Positions 58,735-64,000 of a DNA stretch of 64,000 bases are shown here, in pieces (positions within the stretch are counted from its first letter, which is position 1; the number at the start of each line of letters is the position of its first letter). Made by a program: the position numbers and the translations under genes. This DNA is from JAJUJL01 sp041736465. GTDB taxonomy: Bacteria; Chloroflexota; Anaerolineae; Anaerolineales; UBA4823. The notes below the pieces were generated by a model. The model did not search any database. It was not told where the DNA came from and saw only the letters and a program-made list of their open reading frames with translations. The DNA is taken from NCBI GenBank assembly GCA_041736465.1, contig JBGSTO010000317.1:5235-69234 (forward strand), read 5' to 3'.

Positions 58735-60531
58735 TCATAGAGATATGTAGCGTTCGATACGTTCTGCGATTGTTCCCAGGCTGCGTTCCCAGAAAAGCTG
58801 GCTGCGAATATCAATCCCAAATTCTGCTGCCAGATCGGCCGCTTGCTTCTCGCCGGTGCGCGCCAGCAGATTGACGTAATCGGGTACGAAAGCTGCGCCG
58901 CGTTCCTGGTAGATGGCATACAAACCAAGCCCAAACAGCAGGCCAAAAGAATATGGGAAGTTATAGAACGACAGCTCCGGGCGGTAGTAATGGGGTTTCC
59001 AGGTCCACATATACGGCTGCAGGTAGCGTTCATCCAGGCCCTCGCCGTAGGCTGCTTTCTGCGCCTCAGCCATCAAACCGCACAGCTCCTGGGCAGATAA
59101 CTCCGAGCTGGTTCGCCGCTCGAACACCTGCTTCTCGAACAGGTAGCGCGAGTAGACATCCACGATTACCTGAGCGTCTCCAATCAAAGAAGTCTCCAGG
59201 ATAGCCAGCTCTTGCGCAGGATCGCTCACTTGCGCCAGAGCAGCATTGATCACGATGGTTTCACACAGGATCGAGGCGGTTTCTGCCAGCGTCATGGGTA
59301 TGCTTCGCTGTAGAGCCGTCTTACCGGCGCGGAACAAGGCTTCATTGTGATAGGCGTGGCCCAGCTCATGTGCAATGGTAAATACGCCATCCAGAGAGTG
59401 GTCGAAGTTGGTCAAGATGCGCGATTCCTGGACGGCAGGCAAGCCCATACAGAATGCGCCGCCGCGTTTGCCATCGCGCGGCTCAACGTCGATCCAGCGC
59501 TGGTCAAAGGCGCGCTGCGCCAGCGCCTGCAAATCCGGAGAGAAGTTCGCGAAATGTTCGAGGATGAATGCTTGCGCACCGGCATAGTCGTACGTTGCAC
59601 CTGGCTTCCCACTGGGAGCGAAAACATCCCACCAGGGAAGCTTCTCATGCCCCAGCCGTCTGGCTTTGGCCTGGAAGTAGCGGCGAAATACCGGCAAGGA
59701 GCCCTGTATGGCGCTCAACATGGCTTCCAGCGATTCCCGATCGATGCGCGCCTGGTCAAGGGCAGTGTGCAGATCATCCTGCCTGCCCCTGCGCCGGTTC
59801 AATGTGCCAACCGCACCCTTGACGCCGTTCATAGCCGCTGCCAGAGGCTCCTGCACGCTTTCCCAGGCTTTTATCTCCGCATGGTAGGCTCTCTGGCGAG
59901 TTTTTGCATCCGGATGAGAACGCAGGTTGATCAACGCGGTGACCGGCAGGCGCTGCACACGCCCGTCCAGCTCGAAGTCAACGCTCAGCTGCGATGTTAC
60001 GGTCCCTTGCAGTTTGCTCCACGCCTGGGCGCCGCTCAAACTCAGCTCAGCCGCCAGGCTTTCTTCCGCTGTCGACATCAGGTAGCGGCTTTGCTGGGCA
60101 ATCTCCCGCAGCGCAAATGCATGCTCTGCAACAGTTTTATTCCGGGCGATAACCTCTTCCAGCTCGCGGCTGTGGCGTCCCAGGAGCGCCTGGAAACGAG
60201 TGCGCGAGTCCAGCAGGTGAGCATTCATTTTTTCCAGCTCAGACAGCCGGCGTTTTGCCAGGGCATCGTAGGAATCGGTGGTCACGAAAGCCCTTATATA
60301 CGATCCCAGTGTTGCTGAAAGAGTCAGCGCGGCGTTGAACCGGTCGATCATCTTTCCGATCCATTCTGCCAGGTCGGGGATATCACGCTCCGCGACCGGG
60401 AAGGCGTCTTCGATTTCTTTCAGCATTCCATCCAGGCGTTGGATATCCTCCAAATAACTTTGCGCTTCCAGGTCTGGATACACGTTCGAGACATCCCAAC
60501 CAGATAGAGCTGTATCAGTAGAAGTGGTCAT
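58735..60531 (-). CDS. pepF: Oligoendopeptidase F-type metallopeptidase (M3)
   Basis: 598 residues, usual PepF length. The zinc site is AHELGHAYH (His388, Glu389, His392), with the third ligand Glu downstream in LAETASILCET. The GGAFCMGLP and PYSFGLLFGLGLYAIY segments are standard. It cleaves short peptides in the cytoplasm. GGGAGATGAG lies before the ATG. It follows the MFS transporter gene by about 30 bases on the same strand. Peptide ABC importer genes lie elsewhere in the window. Confidence 0.93.
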   Translation of the reverse strand: MTTSTDTALSGWDVSNVYPDLEAQSYLEDIQRLDGMLKEIEDAFPVAERDIPDLAEWIGKMIDRFNAALTLSATLGSYIRAFVTTDSYDALAKRRLSELEKMNAHLLDSRTRFQALLGRHSRELEEVIARNKTVAEHAFALREIAQQSRYLMSTAEESLAAELSLSGAQAWSKLQGTVTSQLSVDFELDGRVQRLPVTALINLRSHPDAKTRQRAYHAEIKAWESVQEPLAAAMNGVKGAVGTLNRRRGRQDDLHTALDQARIDRESLEAMLSAIQGSLPVFRRYFQAKARRLGHEKLPWWDVFAPSGKPGATYDYAGAQAFILEHFANFSPDLQALAQRAFDQRWIDVEPRDGKRGGAFCMGLPAVQESRILTNFDHSLDGVFTIAHELGHAYHNEALFRAGKTALQRSIPMTLAETASILCETIVINAALAQVSDPAQELAILETSLIGDAQVIVDVYSRYLFEKQVFERRTSSELSAQELCGLMAEAQKAAYGEGLDERYLQPYMWTWKPHYYRPELSFYNFPYSFGLLFGLGLYAIYQERGAAFVPDYVNLLARTGEKQAADLAAEFGIDIRSQLFWERSLGTIAERIERYISL

Positions 60532-60560
60532 CTCATCTCCCTAATAGAATGTTGTGACAG

Positions 60561-61814
60561 TCACTTAAGACTCTCATTGAATTGGGCTGCCGGCTTTGAT
60601 CGCATCGCCTGAGCAAACAGGAGCAGTACCGGCGAAAGGATCAACCCAGATAGAGAGAGTGCAGCACGAACAGAAAAAAGATTACCCACCGCACCCATCA
60701 CCGGCCCTCCAGCAATTTGGCCGATTGCGTCTACCTGACTGCTCATCGAAATCACGGTAGCGCGCACACGCGAATCCAGGCTCTGGTTCACCCAACCGGT
60801 ATAAATCGGGCCAATCAGGTCGCGGGTGATCGACACCATCCAGACGCAGAGCAGCGCCACCCAAAATCCGGTTGCCTGCGCCAGAATAAGCAGGCTCAAA
60901 ACCAACAACGCGGTCAGTACCAGCAGCATCCGGGCGATGCTGGCAGCATTTTCCATATTCACCCAGCGGCGAACAACTTCTATCGCCGCTGCCGCCAGCA
61001 CCAGGCTGCCGATCTGGATAATACCAAACCAGCCTACAGTATCCAGGCGAATAAAATCGGGAAAAGAAAAACTGTCCAGCAGGTGTTTGGTCCATAAACG
61101 GTCGTAGCCTTCGCTGTACAAGCCATAGAACAAACCGATCAGTAAGATCGTCGCCAGGATGGGCCGCACACGAATCATGCCCAGCCCGCTGCGAAATGTA
61201 TGCGAAATTTCCTTCCAGGAACTGCGCTCTTCAGAGCGGGTCACCTGAAATCCGGTTTCCGGCATCCACAAGATCAGGAGTAATCCCAGCAGGATAAACA
61301 GCATTCCCCCAGCACGAATCGGCAAGCTCAGGCTAAAACCAGCCATCCATACGCTGGTCAGGATGCCCAACAGCGCCCCCAGCTGGCTCATCTGTTGGCC
61401 GCGCAAGAATGCCCGGTTGGCATTGGCTTCGCCGATCTCATCGCTGAGCCAGGCCTGGGTTGCACCGCTGGTGAACGTATACCCCAGACCCCAAAGCGCC
61501 TGACCGGTCACCACAGCCCAAAAAGCCGGAATAGAGCCTTCCAGGATAAACCCGGCGCCTATGATCATGTAGCCAATCAGCACCGAAGCGCGCCGGCTGA
61601 ACACATCCGCAACAATACCGGTGGGCACCTCGAACAAGAAAACCGATGCCTCCAAAGCGGTTCCTACCAGCACCAGTTGAAGCGGGGTGAGACCGACCGT
61701 CTCCACCTGGTAAATCATATTGATGGTAAAGATCAATGCAAAGCTAAACGAAGCCACAGCCTGCAGGCGCAGGTACAGGGCATAGGCATCCATTTTTCGC
61801 ACAGGTGGTAGCAT
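60561..61814 (-). CDS. MFS transporter
   Basis: 417 residues, about 12 transmembrane segments. VLVGTALEASVFLFEVPTGIVADVFSRR is the MFS loop 2-3 signature, with the middle cytoplasmic loop at RSEERSSWKEISHTFRSG. Similar proteins export drugs or small metabolites; none can be named. The start is uncertain: ATG 61814 lies six bases after the amidase stop, and the inner ATG 61793 (MDAYALYLRL) is equally plausible. Neither has a good Shine-Dalgarno, so translational coupling is likely. Confidence 0.85.
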   Translation of the reverse strand: MLPPVRKMDAYALYLRLQAVASFSFALIFTINMIYQVETVGLTPLQLVLVGTALEASVFLFEVPTGIVADVFSRRASVLIGYMIIGAGFILEGSIPAFWAVVTGQALWGLGYTFTSGATQAWLSDEIGEANANRAFLRGQQMSQLGALLGILTSVWMAGFSLSLPIRAGGMLFILLGLLLILWMPETGFQVTRSEERSSWKEISHTFRSGLGMIRVRPILATILLIGLFYGLYSEGYDRLWTKHLLDSFSFPDFIRLDTVGWFGIIQIGSLVLAAAAIEVVRRWVNMENAASIARMLLVLTALLVLSLLILAQATGFWVALLCVWMVSITRDLIGPIYTGWVNQSLDSRVRATVISMSSQVDAIGQIAGGPVMGAVGNLFSVRAALSLSGLILSPVLLLFAQAMRSKPAAQFNESLK

Positions 61815-61820
61815 CCAGAC

Positions 61821-63215
61821 TCAATCGAAACCAGCAGGCTGCTGCCTGTACCAGCCGCTTGCCTGCTCATAAGCGTATGCAGCCTGCATCACTGCCCGGT
61901 CCGCCCAGGGGCGGGCGGTGATCTGCAAGCCAACCGGCAGCCCGGAAGCTGTGAAACCACACGGCAGCGAAAGTGACGGCAGACCGGTTAGATTGAACGG
62001 CGCGGTGAAACGCGTCAGCAAGCGCGCTTGCTCCACTGCGTCCGGCCCTTCGATAGGCGGCGCGGGAACCGGTGTGGTTGGCGTCAGCAGCACATCATAC
62101 GCTTCAAAGAACAGTTCAAACTGCCGGCGAAGCTGGGCCTGGGTGTGGCGCGCCAGGGCGTATTCACTGGAGGTATAAGCAGCCCCTGCTTGCAGCCTGC
62201 GCAGCACATCTTCACCGAAATCCTGGGGGGAAGACTGCATCCGTTCCTGGTGGAATGCAGCCGCGTCACTGGTTACCATCAGCATATTCGCTGCGGCAGC
62301 CCGGCGCGAGTCTGGGAACGCTGTTCGCTCTACTTTGGCGCCTAGCTGCTCGAAGGTTTGCGCTGCTGACCGGACTGCGCCCAACACCTCCGGATGGGTA
62401 GCTGAAGTGTAGAACTCGTCATCCGCCAGCGCGATGCGCCAGCCGCGCACGCCGCGATCCAGTTCAGCCAGCCAATCCTCGGATGGGTGCGGGAGCGAAT
62501 ACGGGTCCTGTGAATCATACCCATCGATAGCCTGCATCAGCAAGCAGACGTCGCGCACGCAGCGCGCCATTGGACCTACGTGATCCATATTCCACGATAA
62601 AGGCAGCACACCGCGCAGACTGGCACGTCCCCGGGTAGGCTTCAAACCGGCGATACCGCACAGTGAGGCAGGAATGCGGATGGAACCGCCCGTATCGCTC
62701 CCCAGCGATCCCAGGCATAATCCCGCCGCCAGGGCCGCACCAGACCCACCGGATGAGCCGCCGGTAATCAAGGATGTATTCCAGGGATTGCGGCAGGCGC
62801 CGTAATGCGGGTTCACGTTGGTCACACCCAAAGCGATCTCGTGCATGTTCAGCTTGCCCAGCAGCACCGCGCCGGCGTCTTCCAGTTTCTGAACTACCGC
62901 GGCGTTCTCGGCTGGAACACGTCCGGCAGAGAACTTCGTACCCCCGGTGGTTCTCACGTTGGCGGTATCGAACAAATCCTTGAGCGCCAGCGGGATACCG
63001 TGAAGGTGCCCACGCCAGCTTCCCTGCATGATCTCCTGTTCGGCTTTACGAGCCGATTGCAGCGCCAGTTCTGCTGTGACGGTTAGATAAGCGTTCAGCC
63101 TCGGGTTATACGTTTCTATGCGCCTGAGATACCCCTCAACCAGCTCCAGCGGAGAAATCTGCTTCTGCCGGAGCAGGTCTGCCGCCTCCCAGATGGTTAA
63201 ACGGTGCAGATCCAT
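61821..63215 (-). CDS. Amidase (amidase-signature family)
   Basis: 464 residues. The Ser-cis-Ser-Lys triad is complete: Lys79 in LALKDLF, Ser154 in TGGSSGGSG and Ser178 in GSDTGGSIRIPA, with the standard 75- and 24-residue gaps. Resembles GatA and stand-alone amidases. GatB and GatC are not adjacent, so a free amidase acting on a small amide is more likely than a tRNA amidotransferase subunit. ATG 63215 has AAGGAG at the right distance; the ATG two codons earlier is too close. Confidence 0.9.
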   Translation of the reverse strand: MDLHRLTIWEAADLLRQKQISPLELVEGYLRRIETYNPRLNAYLTVTAELALQSARKAEQEIMQGSWRGHLHGIPLALKDLFDTANVRTTGGTKFSAGRVPAENAAVVQKLEDAGAVLLGKLNMHEIALGVTNVNPHYGACRNPWNTSLITGGSSGGSGAALAAGLCLGSLGSDTGGSIRIPASLCGIAGLKPTRGRASLRGVLPLSWNMDHVGPMARCVRDVCLLMQAIDGYDSQDPYSLPHPSEDWLAELDRGVRGWRIALADDEFYTSATHPEVLGAVRSAAQTFEQLGAKVERTAFPDSRRAAAANMLMVTSDAAAFHQERMQSSPQDFGEDVLRRLQAGAAYTSSEYALARHTQAQLRRQFELFFEAYDVLLTPTTPVPAPPIEGPDAVEQARLLTRFTAPFNLTGLPSLSLPCGFTASGLPVGLQITARPWADRAVMQAAYAYEQASGWYRQQPAGFD

Positions 63216-63227
63216 CGCCATCTCTCC

Positions 63228-63836
63228 TTACCCACTGCTCAGCAGCGCCATCAAGTCATTCCTGGTCTGCTGCGCATCGATGAACCGGATGGCATGCATG
63301 CCCTGCTCCCGGGCTGCGTCTATATTGCGCGGCATATCGTCCACGAACACCGCCTGCCCAGGTTCGACCTGCAATCGCTGCGCGGCGAGATGGTAGATAC
63401 GCGGGTCGGGCTTCGCCAGCCCAACCTCGGCAGAGATGATCATTTCATCGAAAGCGTCGGTGATGCGCCAGCGATCGGCCAAAACCTGCCGCAGGTCATC
63501 CCAGGCATTGCTCAACAACGCGGTTCGATAGCGACCGCGCAGGCTGCGCAGCAGAGCGACCAGTTCCAGGTCAAGCTTATCCCCGCCCCAAAAGCCAGCC
63601 TGAACTTCCGGCAGCATGCTCTCATCCAGATTCAGGCTGGCAAGCACGCTGCGCCAGTGATCCAGGGTGGATAGCTTTCCGACCGCCGCATTGAAACCCG
63701 TCGGGCTGTCAAAGACTGCAGCCTCCAGGGTCTCGTAGGTCATCCCCAGCTGGGCTGCCAGCCTGGCCCGCGGCTGGCGGTCTTCGGTACGCACCAGCAC
63801 GCCTCCCAGATCAAAGATTACTGCCTCGATTGCCAT
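63228..63836 (-). CDS. HAD-superfamily phosphatase (YihX-like)
   Basis: 202 residues. Motif I is FDLGGVLV (Asp9, with Gly in the second position instead of Asp, as in YihX and epoxide-hydrolase-like HADs). Motif II is LLSNAW, motif III Lys in GLAKPDPRIY and motif IV VFVDDMPRNI. Members remove phosphate from sugar phosphates such as glucose 1-phosphate. AAGGAG precedes the ATG. It is followed 12 bases later by the amidase gene. Confidence 0.88.
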   Translation of the reverse strand: MAIEAVIFDLGGVLVRTEDRQPRARLAAQLGMTYETLEAAVFDSPTGFNAAVGKLSTLDHWRSVLASLNLDESMLPEVQAGFWGGDKLDLELVALLRSLRGRYRTALLSNAWDDLRQVLADRWRITDAFDEMIISAEVGLAKPDPRIYHLAAQRLQVEPGQAVFVDDMPRNIDAAREQGMHAIRFIDAQQTRNDLMALLSSG

Positions 63837-63893
63837 ACATTCTCCTTGATTTTCGCCGGATAGTGATTGACCAATTCTAACCGACAGTGCCGG

Positions 63894-64000
63894 TTATGGC
63901 TCCAAACTCCGCCGGCTCAATTCTATTCCGGGTCGCAGCTCTTTCTCGTACAGATCGTGCTGGTACTGGGGATCCGAATGCATCCCGGCTTTCTCGTACA
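63894..64000 (-). CDS. GNAT-family acetyltransferase, C-terminal end (partial)
   Basis: Reading the minus strand from the window edge gives 34 codons to TAA at 63896-63894. The peptide YEKAGMHSDPQYQHDLYEK is the usual last strand-helix of GNAT proteins (L-Y-x-K-x-G-M). It repeats Y-E-K in DLYEKELRPG. The rest of the gene lies beyond the window. The 57 bases between it and the HAD gene show no terminator, so the genes may be co-transcribed. Confidence 0.6.
   Translation of the reverse strand, partial: YEKAGMHSDPQYQHDLYEKELRPGIELSRRSLEP

Noticed and set aside
1..64000. CRISPR arrays, prophage or transposase genes
   Set aside because: No regularly spaced repeats and no integrase, transposase or phage structural motifs were seen in any frame.

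Overview
The window reads as chromosomal DNA of a bacterium of the phylum Chloroflexota, most likely class Anaerolineae. This is inference from gene content: many T/P-rich lipoproteins, GT-C membrane glycosyltransferases, a split propionyl-CoA-type carboxylase, a KimA-like transporter and a CdaA/CdaR pair, with moderately high G+C. I see no rRNA, phage, insertion sequence or CRISPR array. One tRNA gene (Glu-UUC) is present.

Layout. 1-3240: end of a PadR-type regulator, then a run of small multi-spanning membrane proteins closed by a terminator. 3348-11611: a LysR-controlled locus with a lipoprotein esterase, a ribose-type ABC importer, a second cytoplasmic esterase and an SLC13-type carrier. 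Two of its promoters share one operator motif and identical spacing. 11694-14123: terminator, tRNA-Glu, rplS, a C26 amidotransferase and murI. 14120-27527: a long minus-strand block with a flavin-reductase-like protein, a CYTH protein, a three-part biotin-dependent acyl-CoA carboxylase, an alpha/beta hydrolase, a zinc alcohol dehydrogenase-like protein, two GT-C membrane proteins and an acyl-CoA dehydrogenase. 27706-34961: plus-strand genes (a third GT-C protein, an AlkD-like protein, a KimA-like potassium importer, an alpha/beta hydrolase, a LysM lipoprotein, a NUDIX hydrolase). 34963-40822: minus-strand housekeeping operon coaE-cdaA-cdaR-der with lepB and a zinc-finger protein. 41070-44975: an oligopeptide-type ABC importer without ATPase genes, whose binding protein appears circularly permuted. 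45381-49528: a small Cys protein, then kbl, a TyrA-like dehydrogenase, an HD protein and an M50 protease on the minus strand, and a DUF951 gene on the plus strand. 49521-53826: glycolipid-type glycosyltransferase, NBR1-Ig-like lipoprotein, rsmI and a PGI/PMI. 53860-56083: PAP2 protein, nucleotidyltransferase and a conserved protein of unknown role. 56287-64000: ilvE, an Eis-like GNAT, pepF, an MFS transporter, an amidase, a HAD phosphatase and the end of another GNAT.

How the parts fit. The LysR locus looks like a scavenging system for an ester: hydrolysis outside, uptake by ABC importer and carrier, and further hydrolysis inside. The cdaA/cdaR pair makes and tunes c-di-AMP, and the KimA-like importer about 6 kb away belongs to a family known to be controlled by c-di-AMP. 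The acyl-CoA carboxylase and dehydrogenase suggest acyl-CoA (branched-chain or propionate) metabolism. Several genes appear to be transcribed as leaderless mRNAs, with the -10 box six or seven bases before the ATG.

Boundaries, starts and functions come from reading the sequence only. No database search was possible.
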